From Alloboseaceae bacterium BT-24-1 (GTDB lineage Bacteria > Pseudomonadota > Alphaproteobacteria > Rhizobiales > Beijerinckiaceae): 64,000 nt of DNA. Below the pieces are notes generated by a model that worked only from the letters and a program-made list of their open reading frames with translations, had not been told where the DNA came from and searched no databases. The DNA lies in the NCBI GenBank assembly GCA_025846845.1, contig JAOYTL010000017.1, positions 62,001-126,000 on the forward strand, written 5' to 3'. The translations under genes and the position numbers were made by a program. Positions 1 to 8,583 of the stretch are shown here, piece after piece; the stretch's first letter is position 1; the number at the start of each line of letters is the position of its first letter.

Positions 1-285
1 ATCCCAGCTCTCGAAATGCTCGGCCGGCACGCCATGGCCCTTGAGCAGCAGCGGCAGGCCGCGCATCATCAGGATGTTCTCGACCTCGCGGGCGAAGCAC
101 GAACCCATGGTGAAGATCGGCCAGGACGGGTCGATCTTGAATTTCGATTTGTGTTCGACGGAAAGATAGTTGCCGGTGGTCAGCCGTTCCTTGGCCATCT
201 TCTCCGGCTTGCCCGAGATCCAGCCGCGCACGGGATTGCCGCGCATGATGGATAGGGCGGTGCCTGCATTGTACTCGATCTTCAT
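1..285 (-). CDS. GSCFA domain protein, N-terminal part (runs off window)
   Basis: The first 95 residues are visible; the C-terminus lies outside the window. The protein carries the family-defining motif F-T-M-G-S-C-F-A about 60 residues in, preceded by a basic N-terminal segment. GSCFA proteins are related to SGNH/GDSL hydrolases and are often found in polysaccharide loci, but a reaction is not established for most. The ATG at 285 is preceded by a clear AGGAGA ribosome site. It is the last gene visible of the minus-strand glycan cluster, 145 bp downstream of the pyruvyl transferase-like gene. The family call rests on the motif alone. Confidence 0.75.
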   Translation of the reverse strand, partial: MKIEYNAGTALSIMRGNPVRGWISGKPEKMAKERLTTGNYLSVEHKSKFKIDPSWPIFTMGSCFAREVENILMMRGLPLLLKGHGVPAEHFESWD

Positions 286-398
286 GATCGTCTCCTGCGT
301 TCGAGGAACCTCTCGGGCTCGACGTTGCGGACTCGAAAGCCTTGGGTGCTCGCCGGGTGTTTGCTGATGGCCCGGTGACCTCCGGGCGTTTCCTCCAA

Positions 399-422
399 CT
401 GGCGCGATCTTCGTCGCGCCAG
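399..422. terminator. Hairpin after the glycan operon pyruvyl transferase gene
   Basis: Perfect 9-bp arms CTGGCGCGA (399-407) and TCGCGCCAG (414-422) with a 6-nt loop lie just past the stop codon at 431. There is no T-run on the minus strand, so it is at best a weak or Rho-assisted terminator, or an mRNA end-stabilising hairpin between this gene and the GSCFA gene. Confidence 0.4.
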
Positions 423-430
423 GCCTGGTC

Positions 431-1891
431 TCACATGCGGTGGGGAATGCCGTTGTAGTCGAGGAAGCCGCGCATCCGGTCGTAGGAGGCGGCATAGCTC
501 TTCGCGAGGTTGTTCAGCGCCGCATCCTGGTAGACGGCGCGCCAGCCGCCCTCGGCCAGCGCCGCTTCCGGCACGACCGGGATCTTCAGCGTCTCGGCGA
601 GTTCCTGGCTGCGCGTATCATAGGCGACGAGCACGCCCGGCACGCCCTGCGCGACCGCCGGGAGAACGCCATGGACGCGGTAGCCGACGGCAAGATCGAT
701 CGAGCGGGCGAATTCGTCGTAACGCTCGACGTCGAAGAAGGAGAACAGCTGCTTCTCATAGATGCGCCGCATCGGGACATCCTCCGGACCGTCCCACCAT
801 TTGGTCTTGACGAACTCCGCGACGGCCTTCTCCTTCGCCGCGCCATCGCGCAGGAAGAAGGCCTTCTCCTCCTGCTCGCCATGCGAGGACATCACCATCT
901 CGCTCTGGCTGTCGACCTTGAGCAGCGCGGCCTTCTGGTTGCGCAGATAGGCCTCGGGATCGGCGGTGTAGCTCTTGTCGGCCTCGCGGCGCAGGCTGAA
1001 GGCGACCTTGCGGATCTCGCGCTGGTCGGGGATGCGGATCTTGAGGTCGCGGTTGCGGGTCCGGAAGATCGACGGGCAGCCGACGACCTCGACATTCTTG
1101 ATGCCGTTCTGGCGCAGGGTCTCGGCGCTGAAGGCGCCGCGCACGCCGATCGCGGCCGAGCGTTCGCCGACGATCGACCAGAAGCGCCTGGAGGCCTCGG
1201 GCAGCTCGATCTTGCGGTTCTGGCTCGCCTGGGCGCCGACGCCGATCGCGTAGACCGGCAGCTTCACCTTCTCCAGCACCTCGACGGCGCGGAACCATTC
1301 CATGTTCTCGTGGATGAAGTTCGAGCCGCGCACGAAGACGAAATCGAATTCGCTGGCATAGCGCGCGATGTCGGCATCGGTCGGCGACATGATCTTCATT
1401 GGCTCCAGATGCGCATAGCGCAGGAGCTTCAGCGTCGAATCATAGACGATCATGTCGCCGATGTTGAAGTAGTCGCTGAGCAGCTTCTCCATCGGCGCGC
1501 GATACCAGCGCACCTTGTCGTGCTCGTAGACCTCGCCGGCCGGGTAGATCACCAGCGCGCGCAATTTGGTCTCGGTCGCGATCGGACGCAGATTCGAGCC
1601 CGGGGCGAGCGTGCCTGTGGCTGCATCGGCGATCGCGACCGAGTGGGGGCGCCCATTGGGCAGGCTTGGCAACGGGATGGTCAGTTCGGCGACATCCGCC
1701 TCGGCCGTGACGATCGCGTCGGGTTGGATGATGGCGTATTCCTGTCCGTCGAGCATCAGCTTGAGCACCGGCCAGCTCCGGTCGGGCCGGCGCCCGATGG
1801 CGACAACCACCTCGCCGGTGGTGGCGCGCAGGATCTTGATGGCGTTCTCGGCAGAGACCACGGAGCCGAGATTGAGCACGGGCGCGTTCAT
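431..1891 (-). CDS. Polysaccharide pyruvyl transferase family protein
   Basis: The 486-residue protein has an N-terminal extension of about 130 residues followed by a polysaccharide pyruvyl transferase-type domain. Motifs shared with the second copy at 3087-4292 include E-V-Y-x-H-D-x-V-R-W-Y-R near the domain start and G-Y-R-x-H-G followed by Y-D-[ST]-R near the C-terminus. The family transfers pyruvyl groups from PEP to glycan sugars, although many members are uncharacterised. The start is placed at the ATG overlapping the upstream stop (4-nt ATGA), because a longer reading frame would run deep into the upstream gene. This is a cytosolic enzyme by prediction, with no signal peptide. Confidence 0.8.
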   Translation of the reverse strand: MNAPVLNLGSVVSAENAIKILRATTGEVVVAIGRRPDRSWPVLKLMLDGQEYAIIQPDAIVTAEADVAELTIPLPSLPNGRPHSVAIADAATGTLAPGSNLRPIATETKLRALVIYPAGEVYEHDKVRWYRAPMEKLLSDYFNIGDMIVYDSTLKLLRYAHLEPMKIMSPTDADIARYASEFDFVFVRGSNFIHENMEWFRAVEVLEKVKLPVYAIGVGAQASQNRKIELPEASRRFWSIVGERSAAIGVRGAFSAETLRQNGIKNVEVVGCPSIFRTRNRDLKIRIPDQREIRKVAFSLRREADKSYTADPEAYLRNQKAALLKVDSQSEMVMSSHGEQEEKAFFLRDGAAKEKAVAEFVKTKWWDGPEDVPMRRIYEKQLFSFFDVERYDEFARSIDLAVGYRVHGVLPAVAQGVPGVLVAYDTRSQELAETLKIPVVPEAALAEGGWRAVYQDAALNNLAKSYAASYDRMRGFLDYNGIPHRM

Positions 1892-3090
1892 GGCCCCTCC
1901 TTGACGAACTGTACTTTGAGGCGGACCAGGTCGCGGTCGGGGCCGAGCTTGCAGTCGGCGACCTTCATCCTGGTCATGAAGAGATAGGCATCGTCGCCGG
2001 TCGTCTCGAAATTGCGCGAGCGTGAGGCGGGGTCGGCGAGGGCGCCATAGCCGTAGCGCAGCCGATCGCTGCAGTTCTTGCTCCACATGGTCGGGTGGAC
2101 CATCAGAGTCTGCAGCGGCGACCAGCGGATGAGGTCGTCGGACCAGCTATAGGCGACGCGGCCGCCAGCGATGTTCTGGCTGGGGTCGGGGCCGAGATGG
2201 AGGAGCGCGAGCCATTTCCCGCTCGCCTCGTGCCGGGTCAGCGACCCCACCGTGGTCGGCAGCGGCTTGAGCGTCTGGCAGGGCCGCGCCTGACTGAGAT
2301 CGTCGCGGTAGGGATCGACGGCGCGGATGGTGAAGTCCTGCCCGTCGAAGGCGCGCCAGGAGGTCGGGTCCTTGATGTTGGTCGAGCGGAACAGGCAGAC
2401 GCCGTTCTTCTGGCCCTCGCCGCCGGTGGTCATGATCAGCGCATACCAGGCGCCGTCCTTCTGGACGATGTTGGAGGGGTTGAAGAAGCCGCGATGCCGG
2501 CCCTGGCCAACCTCCTGGGGGAAGCCAGGAGCTGCAACCAGCGGGCGCGGCTCGTCGGTCTTGAAGCTGAGCCCGCCATCGCTCGAATGGGCCGCGGTGA
2601 CGACATTGTACCAGCAGCTCATCGCATCCTTGAAGCGACAGGCGCCGGGATGCTTGTCGGCATGGTATTCGGCATGGACCAGCGCCTCGACATTGCGGCC
2701 ATCGCCGGTCCAGGTCGCGGCGATCCAGCTCTTGTCGCTGAACTGGCTCGGGTCGGCACTGCTCTTCGCCTCGAACGAGACCGCGCAGCTCTTGCGGATC
2801 GCACCGAGATTGCCGCCGATCAGCGGCCGGCTGCGGTAATGGCTGGCGAAGGCGACGACCTCGCCCTTGTTGTCGCGGAAGGCGCGGAGCGGCGCGTCCG
2901 GCAAATCCCATTCCTCGCAGCGCTCGCGGACCCAGGAGACGACCGTCTCCTCCTTGGCATCGGGCGCGATCTCCAGCCGGTAGCCGGATCCTTGCGGGGC
3001 CGGCCCCTGTTGAGCAAGGCTGGCGACCGGAGCCGCGACTGCCAGCAATGCAGCTGGCAGCCAGGCGAAGGCGCTGCGAAGGCTCCTCAT
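1888..3090 (-). CDS. Secreted protein, probably beta-propeller (glycosidase-like fold)
   Basis: The 400-residue protein begins with a signal peptide (basic start, hydrophobic run, A-S-L-A-Q cleavage region). The rest is rich in W, Y, D and G with repeated blade-like segments such as W-x-A-x-T-W-T-G-D-G, D-G-x-W-Y-A and S-W-S-D-D, reminiscent of five-bladed beta-propeller glycosidases (GH43-like) or sialidase-type proteins. Several cysteines could form periplasmic disulfides. It is translationally coupled at both ends (ATGA overlaps at 3087-3090 and 1888-1891) between two pyruvyl transferase-like genes, so a role in trimming, binding or modifying the exported glycan is plausible. The fold assignment is my inference from composition; no catalytic residues were identified. 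Confidence 0.6.
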   Translation of the reverse strand: MRSLRSAFAWLPAALLAVAAPVASLAQQGPAPQGSGYRLEIAPDAKEETVVSWVRERCEEWDLPDAPLRAFRDNKGEVVAFASHYRSRPLIGGNLGAIRKSCAVSFEAKSSADPSQFSDKSWIAATWTGDGRNVEALVHAEYHADKHPGACRFKDAMSCWYNVVTAAHSSDGGLSFKTDEPRPLVAAPGFPQEVGQGRHRGFFNPSNIVQKDGAWYALIMTTGGEGQKNGVCLFRSTNIKDPTSWRAFDGQDFTIRAVDPYRDDLSQARPCQTLKPLPTTVGSLTRHEASGKWLALLHLGPDPSQNIAGGRVAYSWSDDLIRWSPLQTLMVHPTMWSKNCSDRLRYGYGALADPASRSRNFETTGDDAYLFMTRMKVADCKLGPDRDLVRLKVQFVKEGP

Positions 3091-4292
3091 GCCACCTTCC
3101 TTTCCGGCTCGGGAGCCGGTGCGGTGGGCGAGACAGCCGCAGCCGGCTTCACCATCTTGTGGTCGATCTTGTTCTCGCTGAGGAAGGCGCTCATCGCGCC
3201 GTAGACGCGGGCATAGGCTGCGTTGAAGCGGTCGAAGCGCGCCTGCTCCCAGTACTCTTCCAGCTTGAACGGCTTGTCGCCGAAGACGTCGACGCTCGGG
3301 ATCTGGAAGGTCTCTGCGAACTCGACGGTGCGGCTGTCATAGGTGAAGTAGATCGACGGGGTGCCATTGGAGAGCGCCATCAGATTGCCGTGCAGCCGGT
3401 AGCCGAGGACGAGATCGAGCTTGCGGACGAGCTGCTCATATCCGGCGACGACGTCCGAATAGAACATCCGGTCGCGATAGAGCGCTTCCATCTGCTCATC
3501 GAGATACCAGGCGGTCGCCCAGCCATTTTCGCGCAGGGCCGCCATGCCCTCCTGCTTCTGCTCGGGGGTGCCCAGCGCGAGCTTCTTCTCCTCGACCTCG
3601 CCCTGCGACATCAGCGTGACCTCGAAGCGATCCGCCATCGCCTTCACCAGGTCGCGGTGGAAGGTCAGGTAGCGCTTGATGTCCTTGGCGTAGTGCTTGG
3701 AGACCTCGCGGCGCAGCGTGACGCCGACCTGCTTCACGGCATCGAGCGCCGGCAGGCGGATGGCGAGGTCCGGCCGGTTGTTGCGGAAGGCGGTCGGGCA
3801 GCCGATGATCCGGGCATTCTTGATGCCGAGCTCGTTCATCACCTCGGCCGAATAGGTGCCGCGCACGCCGAGCGAAGCGGTCGAATCCGAGATCAGCTTG
3901 AGGACGGTCTTGGTGTCCTCGCTGAGTTCGAGCTTGCCGCTGACCGGGGCCTGCGCGCCGATGCCGAAGGCGAGCACCGGCAGCTTGAGGCGGCGCAGCA
4001 CCTCGGCGGTGCGGCTCCAGTTCATCCCGGCATGCACATAGTTCGAGCCGCGCAGGAAGACATAGTCGAACTCGGCGTTGAACCGGTCGATCTGCGCCTC
4101 GTTGATGCTGGTGATCGGCAATTCCTCGAGCTTCTCGAAGTTGAGCAGCTTCAGCGAGGAATCGAAGACGAAGGCGTCGCCGATATTGTGATAGTGGTTG
4201 ATGTGGCTCTGCAGGTCGGCATGGCGATACCAGCGGACATTGTCATGGTCGTAGACCTCGCCCGAAGGGCTGATCACGAGGATGCGGGCCAT
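3087..4292 (-). CDS. Polysaccharide pyruvyl transferase family protein (second copy)
   Basis: The 401-residue protein starts directly with the conserved core M-A-R-I-L-V-I-S-P-S-G-E-V-Y-D-H-D, unlike its paralogue at 431-1891, which has an extra N-terminal region. It retains R-G-S-N-Y near the middle and G-Y-R-L-H-G with Y-D-S-R near the C-terminus. Its tail is proline- and alanine-rich. The ATG at 4292 is preceded by GGGAGAA on the minus strand. The predicted role is pyruvylation, or a related sugar modification, of the glycan assembled by the neighbouring glycosyltransferases. The two copies in one operon imply two acceptor sites or a divergent second function. Confidence 0.8.
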   Translation of the reverse strand: MARILVISPSGEVYDHDNVRWYRHADLQSHINHYHNIGDAFVFDSSLKLLNFEKLEELPITSINEAQIDRFNAEFDYVFLRGSNYVHAGMNWSRTAEVLRRLKLPVLAFGIGAQAPVSGKLELSEDTKTVLKLISDSTASLGVRGTYSAEVMNELGIKNARIIGCPTAFRNNRPDLAIRLPALDAVKQVGVTLRREVSKHYAKDIKRYLTFHRDLVKAMADRFEVTLMSQGEVEEKKLALGTPEQKQEGMAALRENGWATAWYLDEQMEALYRDRMFYSDVVAGYEQLVRKLDLVLGYRLHGNLMALSNGTPSIYFTYDSRTVEFAETFQIPSVDVFGDKPFKLEEYWEQARFDRFNAAYARVYGAMSAFLSENKIDHKMVKPAAAVSPTAPAPEPERKVA

Positions 4293-4324
4293 GGTTGCGT
4301 TCTCCCTTCTTGTGTCCGCGAAGC

Positions 4325-5635
4325 TCACGCGATCATCGGCGCGGCGGCGCGATTGGCCGGAGCCGGCATGCCCCGTTCGGCGATCAGGCGCTGGTAGAGC
4401 GCCAGATGCTGGTCGGCGCAGTCGACATGGCTGAGCGGCTTCTTGATGCCTGCACGCAGGCGCTCCCATAGCCCGGGCTCGCTCAGCGCCCGGGTCATGC
4501 AGTCGACGAGGTCCTCTGGGCTGCCGGAGCGAAAATGCAGCCCGTCGACCTCGTCGGTGATCTTCTCGGCCATGCCGCCGAGATTGCTGGAGAGGATCGG
4601 GCGCCCGTGGAAGAAGGCCTCCTGGATCACGATCGGCGAGTTCTCCCACCAGACCGAGGGCATCACCACCCAGTCGACCGAGCGCATCAGGTTCGGCATC
4701 TCGTGGTTCTGGAAGGCGCCGCAGAAGCGCACGCGACGCCCGGCCGCCTCGACCAGGTCGGTGAACTTCTTCTTGTAGGCCTCCGGCTGCCTGTCGAGAT
4801 TGCCGCCATAGACGAGCAGCACGCTGTCCTCGCCCCAGACCGAGTCCGGGATGCGGGTGACGGCGTCGAGCAGCACGTCGGCGCCCTTATAGGGCGTGAG
4901 CTGGCCGAAATAGGCAAAGCGCGAGCGCCGGCCGTTGGCTTCGGGCACCGGCCGCGGCGGCGCGACCTCGGCGACGTCGATGCCGTTCTCGATCACCGAG
5001 AAGCGTTCGGCGGCGAGCCCCCATTGCTGGTAGCGCTCGGCCAGGAAGCGGCTTGGCGAGACGAAGTGGTCGGCGAGGTTGAGGATGCCCTTGATGAAGG
5101 TCTCGCGGGCGAGGAAGCGCGCCGGCGAGATGTCGGGGAAGCAGGCGTTGCAATCGCTCGGCGAGGCCCGGTAGCAGAGCTTGAACGCGCCGGTCTTCAC
5201 CATCTGGCCATGGTGGTGGCAGATCGAGAGATATTCGTGGAAGGTCACCACGATCAGCGCATCCGGCAGCGTGTCGCGCACCGCGAACAGGCATTCGAGC
5301 CCGAGCCCGATGAAATGGTGGAAATGCACCACGTCGGGCTTGAGGTCGCGCAGCACGCGGACGAAGTCGCGCTCGATCTCGTCCGTGGCGCGATTCGAGA
5401 GCAGGAAGTGATCGTACTCCTCGGCGTAATAGAGCAGTTCGCCGCCGCGCTGGCGCAGGCTCATCAGGGCCGTGCCGCCATGGCGCGGCGTCGGCGCGCC
5501 GACCCGGGCGAGATAGTGGGTGTCCACTTCGGCCTTGGCCCGAAAGCCCTTGTGCAGGTTGTAGGAGGCGACCTCTGCGCCACCGAGCGAGAAGGAAGGG
5601 TGGCCGTGCGAGACGACGAGGATACGCATGCTCAT
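4325..5635 (-). CDS. GT4-family glycosyltransferase
   Basis: The 436-residue retaining GT-B glycosyltransferase has an N-terminal acceptor domain beginning I-L-V-V-S-H-G-H-P-S with a G-G-A-E motif. Its C-terminal nucleotide-sugar domain contains F-G-Q-L-T-P-Y-K-G and the EX7E signature E-N-S-P-I-V-I-Q-E followed by S-N-L-G-G-M-A-E. A cysteine-rich stretch (C-Y-R-A-S-P-S-D-C-N-A-C-F-P) in the middle is shared in form with the GT4 enzyme at 8580-9833, suggesting the two are paralogues. The start at 5635 is supported by GAGAGG and the ATGA overlap with the upstream gene. The sugar donor cannot be read from the sequence. Confidence 0.85.
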   Translation of the reverse strand: MSMRILVVSHGHPSFSLGGAEVASYNLHKGFRAKAEVDTHYLARVGAPTPRHGGTALMSLRQRGGELLYYAEEYDHFLLSNRATDEIERDFVRVLRDLKPDVVHFHHFIGLGLECLFAVRDTLPDALIVVTFHEYLSICHHHGQMVKTGAFKLCYRASPSDCNACFPDISPARFLARETFIKGILNLADHFVSPSRFLAERYQQWGLAAERFSVIENGIDVAEVAPPRPVPEANGRRSRFAYFGQLTPYKGADVLLDAVTRIPDSVWGEDSVLLVYGGNLDRQPEAYKKKFTDLVEAAGRRVRFCGAFQNHEMPNLMRSVDWVVMPSVWWENSPIVIQEAFFHGRPILSSNLGGMAEKITDEVDGLHFRSGSPEDLVDCMTRALSEPGLWERLRAGIKKPLSHVDCADQHLALYQRLIAERGMPAPANRAAAPMIA

Positions 5636-7812
5636 CCTCTCATGTTGGAAATGGCGAGAGCCCAGCGTCGGTCGAAGCTGGTGCGGTCGGCGAGGCTGAT
5701 CAGCGCGCCGACATGGGGACGGATCTCGGCGTCCTCGACCACATAGATCTCGACCTCGGGCACCCAGAGCGACGGCACGCCGTTCATCCTGAGCTTCAGG
5801 CAGAGATCGAGACCCTTCTCGCCGGTGGTGAAATAGCTGCGCGAGAAGCCGTCCACCTCGAGGAAGGCATTGCGCGACATCACGCAGCATTCGGTCGCGC
5901 CGGCAGCGACCTCCATCGGCCCGAGGCTGCCGATCGCATCCAGGGGATAGCCGACGAAGCGATTGTAGACCCGCCGTCCGGCGCCTTCGCCTTCGAGCCA
6001 GGCGCCGGCCCAGCGGATCGAGTTGTCCTCGAACAGCAGGGTCGGGCTCGCGACGCAATGGCCGCCGCGGCCGCGATAGGCGCGCTCGAGCCGCCCGAGC
6101 CAGCCGGGCATCCTGATCTGGGCCGCGCCGGAGAGCAGCGCCACCGTCTGGAAGCGGCAAGCGCGCACCCCGGCCTCCAGCGCATCGCAGGTATCCTCGA
6201 CGCCTTCGACCAGGACGAGCCGGACCTGCAGGCCGTAGAACCGCGCCAGCCGCCGCGCCTCGGCGCCGAGCCGGTCGAAGCTCTCGCCGGGCGCAGCGAC
6301 CACGATCGGCAGCGGTTTGACCTCGGGATCGATCGCCAGCAGCGCGAACAGGCTGGAGAGCTCGCGCTGACGATGATCGAGGCCGATTACGAGGCCCATG
6401 GCGGCGTCGGCGTTGAAGCGGCCGATATCATGTGTCTCGACCGCCTTGGGGGGCGCGATCTCGGCGGCTTGCAGGGCAGGAGCGATCTGCTTTTCGACGA
6501 CGGCGGCAGCAGTCGATGAGCGCGGATCGAGCAGGCCGAAGACCCGCTCCAGCGCACGCCGGGCCGGGTTGCGGCCGGGCGCCAGCGGCAGGAAGGCCGG
6601 TCCGTGGCCCTCGACCTCGAATTCGAGATAGAGCGGCTGCCCTGGTTCGGGCAGGAGCTTGGGCGCGAAGACGATAAAGCCATGGCTGTTGCGCCGGCTC
6701 GCCATGGCCGGCCCGAAGCGCGGATCCTCGGCGAAGGCGGCGGTGACGTCCGGCCGCACGGCGCGTGTCCAAATCTTGTCGATGGTGCAGGACTGCGTGC
6801 CGCTGCGCAGCACGACGTCGCCGGTGAGGCGTTCGGGATCGAACAGCCAGCCGATGATCAGGACGCCGGTACCCTCGACGATGGTGGCGTCGTCGATGCC
6901 GGCCCGCACAGGCTGGTCGAGGAAGGAGATGGTGTCGCGCCCGTCGAAGCGCTGTGAAGCATGCTTCAGCTTCTCGACGGTGGCGGCTGGGGCGGTGCCG
7001 CGCTGCAGCCCGTCGCGCAGATGGCCTGGCACGGTGATCTGCTCGAGCACGACATGGCGCTCATAGACCTCGAGCGCCCGCCAGCCGTCATTGGCGCGGA
7101 AGAACAGCCGCTCGATCTCGCTGGGATGGCGGATGGCGCACTCCTCCAGCAGGCCGAAGAAGCCACGCGCGCCTTCGCCGAGATCGTCGCGCTCGAAGGT
7201 TCCTGCTTCCAGAACGGCCGGCGAGAGCCCGCCATGGGCGACCAGCAGCTTGGTCCGCCCGGCGGCGAAGTTCGCGGTCCAGCCTTGTACGAAGATGCCG
7301 TCGTCGAGCGGTCCCATCACCTCGACGAAACCGCCGGGCTTGGCCACCGATTGCAGCAGCATGCCGACGGCGCGCAGGCGGCGCGGGTTCGACTTGCCGG
7401 CGAGCAGGACCTCCAGCAGCCCGTCGACCACGGTCGGGAAGGCCTGGCCGGCCTCGTCCGCGAGCGCGGCGAGGAAAGCCTGCAGCGGCATCGGCTTCGG
7501 CGCCAGGATCAGGCGCAGGGGGCGGCCCGGCCGGCCGAGCAGGATCGCGCCGGAGCCGGCGCGGTCGGGCGACGGAGCGGGCGCCAGGCAGAGAAAGCCA
7601 GTGGCGTGCGCAGCGTCGGCCTGCGGCCGGCGCCAGGTCAGCGCCATCGTCTCGACCCGGTTGCGCGGATTGCCGTCGACCGCGACCGGCACCTTGCCGG
7701 GCAGCGCATCGCAGGCGCTCATCACCAGGATCGCGTTCTCGCCGAGCGGCGTCCAGGCAACGGTCGGCGCCGGGCTGACGATGGTCCGCTCGGGGATGAT
7801 GACCTCGTTCAT
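5632..7812 (-). CDS. Large GT2-like protein with degenerate catalytic site
   Basis: The 726-residue protein has the same architecture as the GT2 enzyme at 10660-12963: a long N-terminal region of about 450 residues (including a G-x-L-I-I-G-W-L-F-D segment near residue 320) followed by a GT-A-like domain near residues 465-700. Compared with the intact paralogue, the metal-binding N-S-D is replaced by a segment L-L-S-G-A-A (559-564) and the E-D catalytic-base pair becomes K666-G667, although the following D-L-C is kept. It may be a non-catalytic partner or scaffold rather than a transferase. It lies 3 bp downstream of the tail-anchored protein gene and overlaps the next gene by ATGA. Confidence 0.7.
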   Translation of the reverse strand: MNEVIIPERTIVSPAPTVAWTPLGENAILVMSACDALPGKVPVAVDGNPRNRVETMALTWRRPQADAAHATGFLCLAPAPSPDRAGSGAILLGRPGRPLRLILAPKPMPLQAFLAALADEAGQAFPTVVDGLLEVLLAGKSNPRRLRAVGMLLQSVAKPGGFVEVMGPLDDGIFVQGWTANFAAGRTKLLVAHGGLSPAVLEAGTFERDDLGEGARGFFGLLEECAIRHPSEIERLFFRANDGWRALEVYERHVVLEQITVPGHLRDGLQRGTAPAATVEKLKHASQRFDGRDTISFLDQPVRAGIDDATIVEGTGVLIIGWLFDPERLTGDVVLRSGTQSCTIDKIWTRAVRPDVTAAFAEDPRFGPAMASRRNSHGFIVFAPKLLPEPGQPLYLEFEVEGHGPAFLPLAPGRNPARRALERVFGLLDPRSSTAAAVVEKQIAPALQAAEIAPPKAVETHDIGRFNADAAMGLVIGLDHRQRELSSLFALLAIDPEVKPLPIVVAAPGESFDRLGAEARRLARFYGLQVRLVLVEGVEDTCDALEAGVRACRFQTVALLSGAAQIRMPGWLGRLERAYRGRGGHCVASPTLLFEDNSIRWAGAWLEGEGAGRRVYNRFVGYPLDAIGSLGPMEVAAGATECCVMSRNAFLEVDGFSRSYFTTGEKGLDLCLKLRMNGVPSLWVPEVEIYVVEDAEIRPHVGALISLADRTSFDRRWALAISNMRG

Positions 7813-7815
7813 CGC

Positions 7816-8583
7816 TCAGTTACTCATCAGCATGACGGTGAGCGTGGCGAAGGAGAGCACCGCGGCGAGGCCCGTGAGGAAGCCGAGGACGACGGTGACC
7901 TGCCGGAGAGGGGCCTTGGCTTCCTTGCGGATCGAGACCAGCCGGTCGTCGAAAGCGCGCAGCGTCTGGTCGAAGCGCATCTGGAAGACGTCGAGCTCGG
8001 CGAGGCGCGAGGCGATCGCGCCATTGCCCTCGGTCTCCTCGGACTGCCTCGCCTCGGACTCGCGCTGACGATGCTCCGCCAGTTGCACACCGAGCGCGCC
8101 GACCTTGTCGAGCAGTTCCTTTTGCGTCAGCTGCGAGCGCCTCTGCAGCGCGATCAGCGCCTCGACCCGGTCGAAGAAGCGGGCCAGCGGCACGGCGATT
8201 GCCGCTTCCGCTGCGAGCTCGGCCGGTGGCGGCAGGCGCAGTTCGAGCTCGGCGCCGGTGCTTGGCGAGACACCGACGATGGTCAGCGCATCCCGCGCCG
8301 CCGCTGTCCGGTCGTCGAGTTCCATGGCGAAGGCATGCCTGCCATCGCCGATGCCGTTGCGGCGCAGGTCGATGCGGCCCTGGTCGGCGACCGCCTCCTG
8401 CACCTTGAGGCCGTGGCGCATCAGGCGCACGGTCAGCCGCTCCTCGGGACGCGTCTCGTCCCAGATCCAGCCATGCAGCCGGTTGCCGTCGAGCGCGTCG
8501 ACGCGCCCGTTGAGCCGGGCCGGGGTTGGGTTCGCCTCGGTCACGGTCCCATCCGGACTGTGCATCGTCGTCATGCTGGTCAT
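7816..8583 (-). CDS. Tail-anchored membrane protein with GW-type glycan-locus domain
   Basis: The 255-residue protein has three parts. Residues about 22-115 form a domain with L-N-G-R-V-D-A-L, H-G-W-I-W-D, R-x-D-L-R-R-N-G-I-G-D-G-R-H-A-F, a pattern I recall as recurrent in alphaproteobacterial glycosyltransferase and sulfotransferase proteins. Residues about 130-215 are charged, helical and probably coiled coil. A single C-terminal hydrophobic helix (V-V-L-G-F-L-T-G-L-A-A-V-L-S-F) serves as a tail anchor. There is no signal peptide. It could tether the glycan-assembly enzymes to the inner membrane. The start overlaps the upstream stop (ATGA at 8580-8583). Function is unassigned. Confidence 0.65.
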   Translation of the reverse strand: MTSMTTMHSPDGTVTEANPTPARLNGRVDALDGNRLHGWIWDETRPEERLTVRLMRHGLKVQEAVADQGRIDLRRNGIGDGRHAFAMELDDRTAAARDALTIVGVSPSTGAELELRLPPPAELAAEAAIAVPLARFFDRVEALIALQRRSQLTQKELLDKVGALGVQLAEHRQRESEARQSEETEGNGAIASRLAELDVFQMRFDQTLRAFDDRLVSIRKEAKAPLRQVTVVLGFLTGLAAVLSFATLTVMLMSN

